NCBI GenBank assembly: GCA_964474295.1
Contig: CAYYRN010000002.1
Location: forward strand, 1-64,000
Origin: SIG575 sp964474295
GTDB lineage: Bacteria > Bacillota > Clostridia > Oscillospirales > Acutalibacteraceae
Direction: 5' to 3'
Length of the DNA: 64,000 nucleotides
Positions 17,655 through 26,527 of the stretch are shown here, piece after piece. Numbering within the stretch: position 1 is the stretch's first letter; the number at the start of each line of letters is the position of its first letter. The position numbers and the translations under genes were made by a program. The notes below the pieces were generated by a model. It made no database searches. It was not told where the DNA came from and saw only the letters and a program-made list of their open reading frames with translations.

Positions 17655-18983
17655 CTACTCCCCTTTTCTTTCAAAAACAGCTATAAAAAATCCGTCCGAA
17701 TTATTTTTTGAAGGTAAAACCGTCAAGGTGTTTTCTTTTACATAACCGTATTTTTCAGCATCATTAATCGAAACTGACGAAAAATCTGCATTCTCTTTTA
17801 AAAACTCACGACAAATATCCGTGTTTTCCTTTGGATTTAAACTGCAAGTCGAATAAACAAGACGTCCCGATTTTTTTACATATCTTGCGGCTATACACAG
17901 AATAAGATACTGCAAATTGTGTAATTTGTCAATATCCTCTGCTGATTTATATTTGATTTCGGGCTTTCTTCTTATTATCCCAAGACCTGAACAAGGAACA
18001 TCACAAAGAACTTTATCGAATTTTCCAAAGCTTTCGTTAAACTCGGAAGCATCTGAAACATTTGTATGTATTGATTTTAACCCTAAACGCTCGGCACCGT
18101 TTTGAATGAGCTTAACACGGGCAGGATAAATGTCACACGAAACAATCTTGCCGTTGTCATTAATGTTTTCACATATGGTAAAAGTTTTGCCGCCGGGTGC
18201 GGAACAAACATCCAAAATACTTTCATTTTCCCGTGCATCCAATATTTTACAGCAAAGTTGAGAAGACAAGTCCTGTACATGAAATAATCCGTCATTAAAA
18301 GCTTTCAAATTTTCAACCGAGCCTTGTTTTCTTAAAACAAGAGCATTATCGAAATTTTCACATTTTTCGGCAGCCACACCTTCCTCAGTCAAAAGATGAA
18401 TAAGTTTGTCTGCGGTAGTTTTCAATGTGTTAACCCTTAAATAAACGGGAACTTCACCTATTGAGCTTTTTAAGATATCCTCTGCATTTTGAAAGCCGTA
18501 CTCATTTATCCAAAGATTGATAATCCATTCGGGACAAGAATATTTCACGGATAAATAATTTGATTCGGAATTGTCCGGCAAAATCAATCCGCTTTTTGAA
18601 ACATTTCTCAACACCGCATTTACAAGGCCGGAAGCGAAAGAAGCTCTGTTCGCTTTTGCAAGATTTACGCTTTCATTTATTGCCGCCGAAATCGGCACTT
18701 TATCCATAAACAAAATCTGGTATGCACCGATTCTCAAAATAATTAACACTTCGGGTTTCAATTTTTTAATTGATTGTTTTAGGTGCTTTGACAAATTATA
18801 ATCAAGTGTAATTTGTCTTTCGCAAACTCCGTAAACCAAAGCACTGATGAAAGCTTTGTCACGTTCGTCAATATTACTGTTTTTTAAATATGTATCAATT
18901 GTCAGATTTGAATAAGCGTTTGAAGAATGAATTTTAAACAGAATTTCAAAAGCTTTCTGACGTGAAATATTTTTTGAACTCAT
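17655..18983 (-). CDS. rsmB: 16S rRNA (cytosine967-C5) methyltransferase
   Basis: The 442-residue protein has an N-terminal NusB-like RNA-binding domain (about 1-135) and a C-terminal SAM-dependent methyltransferase domain with DVCSAPGGKT, the catalytic cysteine in DVPCSGLGIIRRKPE and STCSLNP. It methylates C967 of 16S rRNA. The start ATG overlaps the stop of the protease gene upstream (TAATG), and rlmN follows 2 bases after the stop, so translation is coupled on both sides. Confidence 0.95.
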   Translation of the reverse strand: MSSKNISRQKAFEILFKIHSSNAYSNLTIDTYLKNSNIDERDKAFISALVYGVCERQITLDYNLSKHLKQSIKKLKPEVLIILRIGAYQILFMDKVPISAAINESVNLAKANRASFASGLVNAVLRNVSKSGLILPDNSESNYLSVKYSCPEWIINLWINEYGFQNAEDILKSSIGEVPVYLRVNTLKTTADKLIHLLTEEGVAAEKCENFDNALVLRKQGSVENLKAFNDGLFHVQDLSSQLCCKILDARENESILDVCSAPGGKTFTICENINDNGKIVSCDIYPARVKLIQNGAERLGLKSIHTNVSDASEFNESFGKFDKVLCDVPCSGLGIIRRKPEIKYKSAEDIDKLHNLQYLILCIAARYVKKSGRLVYSTCSLNPKENTDICREFLKENADFSSVSINDAEKYGYVKENTLTVLPSKNNSDGFFIAVFERKGE

Positions 18984-19681
18984 TATTTTCTTCTGCCCCT
19001 GCCGAACATAATAATAAAACGTAAAAGGTTTGCAAGCGATGTTACAAGTGCCGCAACATATGTCATTGCCGCTGCCGTAAGAACTTTTTTAGTGCCGACA
19101 AGCTCCTGCTCGCTTAAAATATTTGTTTGACCGATTACACTGACTGCTCTTTTGCTTGCATTGAACTCAACGGGCAATGTAATGAACTGAAAAACAGCAA
19201 TAAGGGCATATAACGCAAGACCGAAGTTAATCAGAAAATCGCTGTTCATAAAAAGTCCTACAAAAGCAATCGGAATACCCAATGTCGAACCTATGTTGCA
19301 GATAGGTATAATTGAATTTCTGATTTTAATTGGTTTGTATCCCTGTGCATATTGTGCCGCATGACCTGCTTCGTGGCACGCAACACCGATAGCAGCAACG
19401 GAAGTTGAACCGAAAACGTCATCAGAAAGTCTGATTACATTGGTTCTTGGGTCAAAATGGTCACTTAATTTCCCGGAAACCCGTTCTATTTTAACATCAT
19501 ATATACCGTAAAAATTCAAAACCTGCATAGCTGCGTCTGCACCCGTAAGTCCACGCTTGGAATACAAATCCGAATACTTGTTGAAATTGTTTTTTACGGA
19601 TATCTGAGCGATAAGTGCAAATATAATTGCAGGCCCTACTACAATCAAATACAGCCAGTAGCTTTCAAGATAATACCACAT
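18983..19681 (-). CDS. YugP-type zinc membrane metallopeptidase
   Basis: The 232-residue protein has a first membrane helix, the zinc-protease motif CHEAGHAAQ (HExxH) after DVFGSTSVAAIG, and two or three further helices, the last in MTYVAALVTSLANLLRF. This is the DUF2388/YugP family, common in Firmicutes, with no firmly known substrate. I prefer the ATG at 19681, which is 9 bases after AGGTGAT; an in-frame GTG overlaps that ribosome site. It lies between fmt and rsmB in a translation-related operon, a conserved but unexplained position. Confidence 0.88.
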   Translation of the reverse strand: MWYYLESYWLYLIVVGPAIIFALIAQISVKNNFNKYSDLYSKRGLTGADAAMQVLNFYGIYDVKIERVSGKLSDHFDPRTNVIRLSDDVFGSTSVAAIGVACHEAGHAAQYAQGYKPIKIRNSIIPICNIGSTLGIPIAFVGLFMNSDFLINFGLALYALIAVFQFITLPVEFNASKRAVSVIGQTNILSEQELVGTKKVLTAAAMTYVAALVTSLANLLRFIIMFGRGRRK

Positions 19682-19689
19682 CAAATTTA

Positions 19690-20619
19690 TCACCTGCCGA
19701 TAATTTTTCCTTTTTCGAGTTTGTTTCCCGACAGGAAAGAAACAGCATCCATTTGTTTTTTTCCGTCAGGCTGCAAAATTTTCAACGAAACGGCATTGTT
19801 ATCACCGCACGCAATAACAAGCTTTTTATTGTTTTCTAAAACTTCACCGGGTCTTCCCGCCGCATTTTCAACATATTCGGCTTTAAAAATCTTAAATTTA
19901 ACACCGTCAATATATGTTACTGCAATCGGCCAAGGATTTAAACCTCTGATTTTATTGTAAACCGTCAGTGCAGATTCATTCCAGTCAATATTTGAGATTT
20001 CTTTGCTTAAAAGCGGTGCATAAGTTGATTCATCATCATTTTGCGGAATTCGTATCAATTCACCGTTTTCCAATTTTTTCAAAGTTTCTTCAAGTACCTC
20101 GGCTCCGACAAATGATAATCTGTCATACAGCTCGCCCGATGTTTCGTTGAAATCAATTTTTACCTGCTTTTTAACCAACATATCGCCGGTATCAAGGCCC
20201 TCGTCCATCATCATAGAGGTAACACCCGAATATTCGTCTCCGTTAATTACCGACCACTGAATAGGTGCGGCACCTCTGAGCTTAGGTAATAAAGAACCGT
20301 GAATGTTTATACATCCCAAGGGTGCAGCTTCGAGAATTTCTTTAGGCAATATTTTACCGTAAGCAACAACAACAATCAAATCTGGGTTCAGCGACCGAAT
20401 TTTTTCGACCGATTCACCGTTCTTTATCTTTTCGGGCTGAAAAACATCAAGACCGTTATTTACCGCACAAATTTTAACCGCAGGCGGAGTAATTATTCTT
20501 TTTCTTCCTACGGGTTTGTCCGGCTGTGTAAACACACCAACAACGTCGCAACCGTAATCAATCAGCTTTTCAAGGCACGGTACCGCAAAATCCGGCGTAC
20601 CCATAAAAACTACTCTCAT
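19690..20619 (-). CDS. fmt: Methionyl-tRNA formyltransferase
   Basis: Fmt formylates initiator Met-tRNA with 10-formyl-tetrahydrofolate. The 309-residue protein shows MGTPDFAVP at the start, the catalytic NIHGSLLPKLRGAAPIQW (Asn, His) and LDTGD, with a C-terminal tRNA-binding domain after residue 205. The ATG at 20619 is spaced 8 bases from GGAGG; a TTG one codon upstream is less likely. def, encoding the deformylase, lies 3 bases upstream, the usual pairing. Confidence 0.96.
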   Translation of the reverse strand: MRVVFMGTPDFAVPCLEKLIDYGCDVVGVFTQPDKPVGRKRIITPPAVKICAVNNGLDVFQPEKIKNGESVEKIRSLNPDLIVVVAYGKILPKEILEAAPLGCINIHGSLLPKLRGAAPIQWSVINGDEYSGVTSMMMDEGLDTGDMLVKKQVKIDFNETSGELYDRLSFVGAEVLEETLKKLENGELIRIPQNDDESTYAPLLSKEISNIDWNESALTVYNKIRGLNPWPIAVTYIDGVKFKIFKAEYVENAAGRPGEVLENNKKLVIACGDNNAVSLKILQPDGKKQMDAVSFLSGNKLEKGKIIGR

Positions 20620-20622
20620 CAA

Positions 20623-21078
20623 TTAGTCCTCCGTGGATTTAATTACTTTGTCTATATACAAAATGCCGTCAAGATGGTCGATTTCGTGGCAAAATGCTTT
20701 TGCTTTGAGTCCTGTACCTTTATGGATATACCACTTGCCGTTTCTGTCCTGTGCCTTTACTTTTACGGTCATAGGTCGGCAAGTGTTACCGGATTGTCCC
20801 GGCAAAGAAAGACAACCCTCAGGTGTTATCTGTTTTTCGCTTGATTCTTCTATTATTTCGGGGTTAACAAGCTCAATAGGCCCTTCGCCTATATCAACCA
20901 CAACAACCCTTTTTAAAATTCCAACCTGAACCGCCGCAAGACCTACGCCTTCGGCATTGTTCATTGTCTGTATCATATCATCTATAAGAGTTGCTAATTT
21001 ATTATCGAATTTTTCAACAACTCTGCTCTTTTTTCTCAACACGGGGTCACCGTATTTTACTATATTTCTTAATGCCAT
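20623..21078 (-). CDS. def: Peptide deformylase
   Basis: Deformylase removes the N-formyl group from nascent proteins. The 151-residue enzyme has its three motifs: GVGLAAVQVG (GxGxAAxQ), EGCLSLPG with the metal Cys, and CHEIDHLDG (HExDH). The ATG at 21078 after AAGGTG is preferred to a GTG two codons earlier. It sits between priA and fmt. Confidence 0.96.
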   Translation of the reverse strand: MALRNIVKYGDPVLRKKSRVVEKFDNKLATLIDDMIQTMNNAEGVGLAAVQVGILKRVVVVDIGEGPIELVNPEIIEESSEKQITPEGCLSLPGQSGNTCRPMTVKVKAQDRNGKWYIHKGTGLKAKAFCHEIDHLDGILYIDKVIKSTED

Positions 21079-21089
21079 TTTCACACCTT

Positions 21090-23390
21090 CTATATCATTG
21101 TTTCCGGATTTATGTCAGCAAAAACCGTAACATCATTTTTTTTACATTTTTCTTCAAAATCATTTAAAAGCTGCGTAACAAGGCTTCTGAATGACTTTGT
21201 ATTGTGACACTTTAATATAAGACGATATCTGTATTTATTGCTGACTTTTGCGACTTTCAGAGGAACGGGGCCGAGAACAATCAACTGCTCCGATTTGAAA
21301 TCCTCTGATGTTTTTATTTTCAGCAGTTGTAAAAAAGCTCTTGATGCTTGTGCAACTTTTGCCTCGTTGCTTCCGACAAAACCGATAACACAAATGTCAC
21401 AATACGGAGGATACACCATCATTTTGCGAATTTTTATTTCAAAATCATAAAACGATTTGTAATCCTGTTTTTCGGCAAATTTAATAATTTCATTATCGGG
21501 TGTAAAGGTTTGTATAATTGCTTTTCCCTTCAAATTGCCCCTGCCGGAACGTCCTATTACTTGAGTTAACAGTGAAAAGGTTCTTTCGCTGCTTCTGAAA
21601 TCGTCATTATACAGTTGCATATCGGCACAAAGCACTCCGACAAGCGTAACATTTTCAAAATCAAGTCCTTTTGCCACCATTTGAGTGCCAATCATCACAT
21701 CAAATTCACGGTTTGAAAACTTTTCAAAATTTTCATCATAAGAATATCTTGACATTGTTGAATCGGCATCCATTCGCAAAATTCTTGCATCAGGTAAAAT
21801 AAATTTCAATTCTTCTTCTATTTTTTGCGTACCTGTACCGTTAAATCGCATTTCACTGCTGCCGCATGATTTGCACTTGACTTTTCCTGACGTACTGTAT
21901 CCGCAGTAATGACAAACAAGCTTTTCATTCGCAATGTGATAAGTCATTGAAATACTGCAATTGGGACAGGTCACAACCTGACCGCATTTTTTGCACGCAA
22001 CAAACGTATTATATCCGCGTCTGTTAAGAAGAATAATAGATTGATGTCCGTTGTCAAAATTTTCCTTTAATTCATCTGCAAGCTGTTTGCTTATGAGAGT
22101 TTTTTCACCGAATTTTGCCGATTGATTCAAATCTACCGTGACTACCTCCGGCAAAACAGACTTACCGTATCTTTCGTCAAGAGTAAACAATTTGTAGCGT
22201 CCGCTTTCTGCGTTTGCAAAAGATTCAACACTCGGTGTTGCGGAAGCCAGCAAAAGCAGTGCATTGTTCTCGGAGCATCTGAATTTCGCAACGTCTCTTG
22301 CGTGGAATCTCGGTGAATTTTCGGATTTATATGTGTGTTCCTGTTCTTCATCGATAATGATAAGTCCGATATTTTCAAGTGGAGCAAAAACAGCGGAACG
22401 TGTACCGATGGCGATACTTGCTTCTTTATTTTTAACTCGCTTATACTCATCCGTTCTTTCACCTATTGAAAGACCACTGTGGAACACGGCAATTCTTTTT
22501 CCGTACCTGCTTTTAAAAATTTTTATAGTCTGCGGTGTCAATGAAATTTCGGGAACCATTAAAATTACACTTTTGCCTTTTGAAACCGCTTCGTCAATCA
22601 ATTTAATAAAAATCTGTGTTTTGCCGCTGCCTGTTACACCGTAAAGAAGTGCAACACTGCCTTTTTCATCATTCATAAGCTTTTTTAAGCCTAAAAATAC
22701 GTTATTTTGCTTTTGGGACAACACACATTCTTTTACATTTGTTTTTTCAAAATCATAGGGAACTCTGTAAATTTCTTTATCGTAACATTCAACCAAACCT
22801 TTTGAAACGAGTGCTTTGACGACGGTGGAAGTAACCCCTGCATAATAGCAAACTTCTTTAACCGATGCCGTACCCGTATCGCTAAGTAAATCAATTACAG
22901 CTTTTTGCTTTTTAGAAACATTTGCTTCTCTGTTTGACGGCAGGAGCCTAACCATTTTTTGCAAATTATCTCCGATTCTTCTTGAGGCTTCAACATTTCT
23001 GAGCAAAATATTTTTTTCATACAAGCTCAAAAAAGCATCCGCATCCTGTGGCAAAGAAAGGTCTTTGCAAATTTTTTCGTTTTCGACAAATTTATTCTTT
23101 TTTGCTCTCAAATAATTTACTATTTTAAGCTCGTCTTCATTTAAAACATCATTGTCGATTTCAACCTCATCATTAAGNNNNNNNNNNNNNNNNNNNNNNN
23201 NNNNNNNNNNNNNNNNNNNNNNNNNNNNNNNNNNNNNNNNNNNNNNNNNNNNNNNNNNNNNNNNNNNNNNNNNNNNNGGTACCAATACGCGAGTTCCGAT
23301 TCTTAATTTTTCTTTAAGTAGATATACATATGTCTTGTCAAAAGACGGCAAAACTCCGTCAACCGATGTTTCTGCGTAAAGCAATGACAT
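21090..23390 (-). CDS. priA: Primosomal helicase PriA (interrupted by an assembly gap)
   Basis: PriA restarts stalled replication forks. Helicase motifs are clear: GVTGSGKTQ (Walker A), IIDEEQEH (DEEQ box), a zinc region with four CxxC pairs starting CKKCGQVVTCPNC, and GTQMVAKGLDF and QVIGRSGRG further on. The N-terminus is incomplete: after 37 residues ending GTRVLV the sequence enters 100 N. The expected PFG...GFV motif and the rest of the 3'-end-binding domain are missing. The reading frame across the gap is an assumption, and the real gene is probably longer than drawn. Start ATG after GGAGGTG. Confidence 0.93.
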   Translation of the reverse strand: MSLLYAETSVDGVLPSFDKTYVYLLKEKLRIGTRVLVXXXXXXXXXXXXXXXXXXXXXXXXXXXXXXXXXXLNDEVEIDNDVLNEDELKIVNYLRAKKNKFVENEKICKDLSLPQDADAFLSLYEKNILLRNVEASRRIGDNLQKMVRLLPSNREANVSKKQKAVIDLLSDTGTASVKEVCYYAGVTSTVVKALVSKGLVECYDKEIYRVPYDFEKTNVKECVLSQKQNNVFLGLKKLMNDEKGSVALLYGVTGSGKTQIFIKLIDEAVSKGKSVILMVPEISLTPQTIKIFKSRYGKRIAVFHSGLSIGERTDEYKRVKNKEASIAIGTRSAVFAPLENIGLIIIDEEQEHTYKSENSPRFHARDVAKFRCSENNALLLLASATPSVESFANAESGRYKLFTLDERYGKSVLPEVVTVDLNQSAKFGEKTLISKQLADELKENFDNGHQSIILLNRRGYNTFVACKKCGQVVTCPNCSISMTYHIANEKLVCHYCGYSTSGKVKCKSCGSSEMRFNGTGTQKIEEELKFILPDARILRMDADSTMSRYSYDENFEKFSNREFDVMIGTQMVAKGLDFENVTLVGVLCADMQLYNDDFRSSERTFSLLTQVIGRSGRGNLKGKAIIQTFTPDNEIIKFAEKQDYKSFYDFEIKIRKMMVYPPYCDICVIGFVGSNEAKVAQASRAFLQLLKIKTSEDFKSEQLIVLGPVPLKVAKVSNKYRYRLILKCHNTKSFRSLVTQLLNDFEEKCKKNDVTVFADINPETMI
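23178..23277. other. Assembly gap of exactly 100 N inside priA
   Basis: One hundred N in a row is a common placeholder for a gap of unknown size. By comparison with the PriA family, I infer that some 90 residues (about 270-300 bases) should lie here rather than 33. Confidence 0.98.
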
Positions 23391-23409
23391 TTGTACACCT
23401 CCGAAAAAA

Positions 23410-23619
23410 TTAAAGATCCCTGATATCCTCAGGCTCTTCTATAACATACTTACCGTCTATAAACTCATTAACCGCAAGGGTTACGGGCTTTTCAACGATA
23501 ATTTCGCCTTTTTCTTCAGCTTCTTCTGCAATTTCTCTTGCCCTCTTTGCCGTTGCAACAACAAGCGAATAACGGCTGGTTTTACCTTTAAGTACATTTC
23601 TCAAATCGGGATTAAGCAT
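23410..23619 (-). CDS. rpoZ: RNA polymerase omega subunit
   Basis: The 69-residue protein shows the omega pattern: SRYSLVVATAKRAREIAE, then the conserved KPVTLAVNEFIDGKY. Omega helps assemble RNA polymerase. It overlaps the end of gmk by 8 bases and precedes priA by 19. The remA-gmk-rpoZ-priA order is standard in Firmicutes, but coaBC, often found between rpoZ and priA, is absent. Confidence 0.93.
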   Translation of the reverse strand: MLNPDLRNVLKGKTSRYSLVVATAKRAREIAEEAEEKGEIIVEKPVTLAVNEFIDGKYVIEEPEDIRDL

Positions 23620-24223
23620 TTTTAATTACCTCTCTTACTGAATATTTCATTCGTGATGATTTAAATTTTTCCGCTTTGATAATTGCGGATATATCGTCAA
23701 CGGTATCCTCAAGGACATCGTTAAACACAATGTAGTCATATTTTTCCGCACACTGCATTTCACCGAGCGCGGCATCCATACGCATAAGAATAGATTCTTC
23801 CGAATCTGTATCCCTGCTGCGAAGTCTTTTTTCCAAAATTTGCATTGAAGGCGGCATAATGAATATGCTGACACTTTCGGGGTAAATCTTTTTTATTTTT
23901 TCCGCACCCTGAACCTCAATTTTTAAAACTACCGTCTTTCCCTCATCAAGCCATCTGTCAACGGGGCCTTTGGGTGTTCCGTAATAATTTGAACTGTAAA
24001 CGGCACTTTCAAGCATATTATCTGTGCTGATCTGTTTTTCAAAATATTCTTTTGTCACAAAATAATAATCCACACCGTCGATTTCACCGTCACGCTTTTC
24101 ACGGGTGGTCATCGACACCGAACGCTGAATCGGAATATCATTTTTATGTATGCAGTCAAGCACGGTATCCTTTCCCGAACCGGAAGGACCGGAAAGGATT
24201 ATCAATAAACCTTTAACGCTCAT
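23612..24223 (-). CDS. gmk: Guanylate kinase
   Basis: Gmk converts GMP to GDP. The 203-residue protein starts MSVKGLLIILSGPSGSGKDT, with the P-loop at 10-17, followed by TTREKRDGEIDGVDYYF (GMP binding) and RLRSRDTDSEE (lid). The ATG at 24223 follows GAGGAGG by 9 bases and gives the standard N-terminus; a longer reading to 24283 runs deep into remA and is rejected. It overlaps remA by 11 bases. Confidence 0.95.
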   Translation of the reverse strand: MSVKGLLIILSGPSGSGKDTVLDCIHKNDIPIQRSVSMTTREKRDGEIDGVDYYFVTKEYFEKQISTDNMLESAVYSSNYYGTPKGPVDRWLDEGKTVVLKIEVQGAEKIKKIYPESVSIFIMPPSMQILEKRLRSRDTDSEESILMRMDAALGEMQCAEKYDYIVFNDVLEDTVDDISAIIKAEKFKSSRMKYSVREVIKNA

Positions 24224-24494
24224 TTTCGTTTTCCTCCTCGGCAGCAACATCATCTTCGTCCGTTTCGTTAAGTCTGTTAGCAACGGTTTCCGATTGCAGA
24301 TATGTCAAAATAACCTGACCGCAATCAGTTATGATAACGGCTCTTGTTCGTCTTCCGTGTGTGGCATCGATAAGTGTACCCCGTTCTTTGCACTCCTGTA
24401 TAATTCTTTTAATGGGAGCTGATTCGGGGCTGACAATTGCAACAAGTCTTGATGCGTTTACCATATTTCCGAATCCGATATTTATAAGCTTCAC
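24213..24494 (-). CDS. remA: RemA-family DNA-binding regulator (DUF370)
   Basis: RemA is a small DNA-binding protein that in Bacillus activates biofilm matrix genes by wrapping DNA. The 93-residue protein keeps the core INIGFGNMVNASRLVAIVSP, RGTLIDATHGRRTRAVIIT and the Ser/Pro-rich turn, then an acidic tail that is longer than in Bacillus. The start is GTG, 8 bases after AAGGAGA; a nearby ATG is followed by a stop. Clostridial copies sit before gmk as here, and their targets are largely unknown. Confidence 0.93.
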   Translation of the reverse strand: MKLINIGFGNMVNASRLVAIVSPESAPIKRIIQECKERGTLIDATHGRRTRAVIITDCGQVILTYLQSETVANRLNETDEDDVAAEEENENER

Positions 24495-24508
24495 ATCAAA
24501 AATCTCCT

Positions 24509-25390
24509 TTATTCTATATTTTGAATTTGTTCTCTGATTTTTTCAATTTCCGCTTTAATATCGAGAACGGCACGTGCGATTTCAACATCCTGTGCTTTTG
24601 AGCCTATTGTATTGGCTTCTCTGTTCATTTCCTGAACAAGAAAATCCATTTTTCTTCCTATTGCCTCATCTGAAACAAGAAAGGTTTTTAACTGTGACAT
24701 ATGACTTGAAAGTCTGACCGTTTCTTCGGCAACAGCCACTTTATCGGCATAAATGGCGGCTTCAACAAGAATACGCTGTTCATCAATATGAATTACATCA
24801 CTCAAAGCTTCTTTCATTCTTGTCAAAAGCTTTTCGGAATATTCCTTTACCGTTTCGGGTGAACGTGCCTCTATTATAGAAACTTTTTCGGCAATTAAAT
24901 CAAGTCTTGAGCGGACATCGTTTTTTAGCTTTTCACCCTCTGTACGGCGCATAAGAATAATTCCGTCAAGTGCCTGCTGTGCCGCAACTTTTACAACAGA
25001 CCATATGTTTTCCTCATCTGTTTCGGCTTTTCTTATTTCGATAACATCATTAAATCTTGCAAGTGCGTTTGCCGAAACATCGGCAGAAACATTAAGCTCC
25101 GAGGAAATGCTTTTCAATGCTTCAAAATAACTTTTAGCAAGCGGTATGTTTGCACAAACATCAACATTTTCACCGTCAAGACAAGTGATTTGTACAAAAC
25201 ACTCTACTTTTCCTCTTGAAATTGACTGTGCGAAAAAATTTTTCAGTTTTTCTTCAAGAAAAAGATAATTTCTCGGTGTACGAGCCGAAAACTCAAAATA
25301 TCTGTGGTTTACGCTTTTTACTTCGACAGTAACATCCATACCGTTGAGCAGACATTTACCTCTGCCGTATCCTGTCATACTGCTTATCAT
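24509..25390 (-). CDS. YicC/YloC family endoribonuclease
   Basis: The 293-residue protein begins ISSMTGYGRG and ends in the conserved GRKMDFLVQEMNREANTIGSK region, the two hallmarks of the YicC/YloC family. E. coli YicC is an endoribonuclease that acts on small RNAs. The middle part is rich in charged helices. It precedes remA-gmk by 14 bases, the standard Firmicute arrangement. Confidence 0.93.
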   Translation of the reverse strand: MISSMTGYGRGKCLLNGMDVTVEVKSVNHRYFEFSARTPRNYLFLEEKLKNFFAQSISRGKVECFVQITCLDGENVDVCANIPLAKSYFEALKSISSELNVSADVSANALARFNDVIEIRKAETDEENIWSVVKVAAQQALDGIILMRRTEGEKLKNDVRSRLDLIAEKVSIIEARSPETVKEYSEKLLTRMKEALSDVIHIDEQRILVEAAIYADKVAVAEETVRLSSHMSQLKTFLVSDEAIGRKMDFLVQEMNREANTIGSKAQDVEIARAVLDIKAEIEKIREQIQNIE

Positions 25391-25404
25391 TATTCTTCAC
25401 AACC

Positions 25405-25776
25405 TTAAATCAAATTTTTATGGCAGCAGCCACAGCTTCCGCCCAGCAAAGTCGGAATATCACCGCTGTAAACTCCGTCATTTTCTTCAAAACCCATAAG
25501 TTTCATAATATCAACTGCATTTTCACAGCTACAATACGCATAATATGCGTTCCTATTTGCACCGAAATTTAAAGCCGCACGAAGAAGTCCCTCACCGATA
25601 TCAGGCTTGTCCTTATCAAAATCAACCGTCTTGACTTTGACCGAATATCCGTCAATGACAAAACTGCATTTACCTATGACATCTTCACCCTCAAAGCCGA
25701 GATATCCGCCGCTGACTTCTTCCGAAAACAGTTTGCAAAGCTGAGCTTTATCTGTAATTGGTTTAAAAATGTACAT
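25405..25776 (-). CDS. GNAT-like protein with C-terminal CGCC motif
   Basis: This 123-residue protein is not clearly assignable. The segment IGEGLLRAALNFGANRNAYYAY resembles the acetyl-CoA-binding motif A of GNAT acetyltransferases, and NAVDIMKLMGFEEN resembles their C-terminal part. The end, GGSCGCCHKN, holds three cysteines and a histidine that may bind metal. The ATG at 25776 follows GAAGTGG; the longer reading has no ribosome site. It lies 4 bases after rluB and before yicC, in a conserved operon. Function unknown. Confidence 0.6.
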   Translation of the reverse strand: MYIFKPITDKAQLCKLFSEEVSGGYLGFEGEDVIGKCSFVIDGYSVKVKTVDFDKDKPDIGEGLLRAALNFGANRNAYYAYCSCENAVDIMKLMGFEENDGVYSGDIPTLLGGSCGCCHKNLI

Positions 25777-25780
25777 ATAT

Positions 25781-26527
25781 TTACCACTTCTTTTTCGTAA
25801 TTGCACCGCTTGAAGACATCAGTTTATGTACTTCCTCCGGTGTCAGATTCCGGTATTTTCCCTGTGCCAGCATACCGAGCTTTATTGAACCGTACTGTGT
25901 TCTTTTAAGCCTGATGACAGTCAAATTTAAGCTTTCACACATTTTTCTGATTTCACGGTTTCTTCCCTCATACAACACAATTTCAAGCACCGTTCTGCTT
26001 TCTTCTTTTAAGATTATGCGAACATCGGCGGGGGCTGTTTTTCTGCCCTCAATTACAATACCGGAAGAAAGGCTTTGTACCATATCTTCGCTGACATTTT
26101 CCCTTACCGTTACACGGTAGGTTTTCGGAACATGATGTTTCGGATGCATCATGGCGTTTGCAAAATCGCCGTCATTTGTCATAAGTAAAAGTCCTTCGGA
26201 ATCCCTGTCAAGACGTCCGACGGGGTAAATTCTTTCGGGAATTTCCTTAACAAGCTCCGCAACGCATTTTCTGCCCATTTCATCGCTAAGTGTTGTTATG
26301 AAACCTCTCGGTTTATGGAGCATAATATAATATTTGTCTTTGCTTCCGACGATTTTTTTACCGTTGACAGTAACAACGTCTTTTTTGGAGTTGATTTTAT
26401 CGCCTATTTGGGCAACTCTTCCGTTGACCTTAACTCTGCCTTGAGAAATAAGTTCTTCCGATTTTCTTCTTGAAGCAACACCGCACTCCGAAAGAAATTT
26501 TTGAAGTCTTATAAAACTATCTGCCAT
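25781..26527 (-). CDS. rluB: Pseudouridine synthase RluB
   Basis: RluB makes pseudouridine in helix 89 of 23S rRNA. The 248-residue protein has an N-terminal S4 RNA-binding domain (IRLQKFLSECGVASRRKSE) and a catalytic domain with the active-site Asp in VGRLDRDSEGLLL. The ATG at 26527 follows GGAGG and overlaps the stop of the upstream carboxypeptidase gene (TAATG); a longer reading into that gene is rejected. RluB, ScpA/B and D,D-carboxypeptidase genes are often neighbours in Firmicutes. Confidence 0.94.
   Translation of the reverse strand: MADSFIRLQKFLSECGVASRRKSEELISQGRVKVNGRVAQIGDKINSKKDVVTVNGKKIVGSKDKYYIMLHKPRGFITTLSDEMGRKCVAELVKEIPERIYPVGRLDRDSEGLLLMTNDGDFANAMMHPKHHVPKTYRVTVRENVSEDMVQSLSSGIVIEGRKTAPADVRIILKEESRTVLEIVLYEGRNREIRKMCESLNLTVIRLKRTQYGSIKLGMLAQGKYRNLTPEEVHKLMSSSGAITKKKW

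Noticed and set aside
23178..23277. Frameshift or pseudogene of priA
   Set aside because: The break is an assembly gap; the helicase motifs on its far side are all intact.
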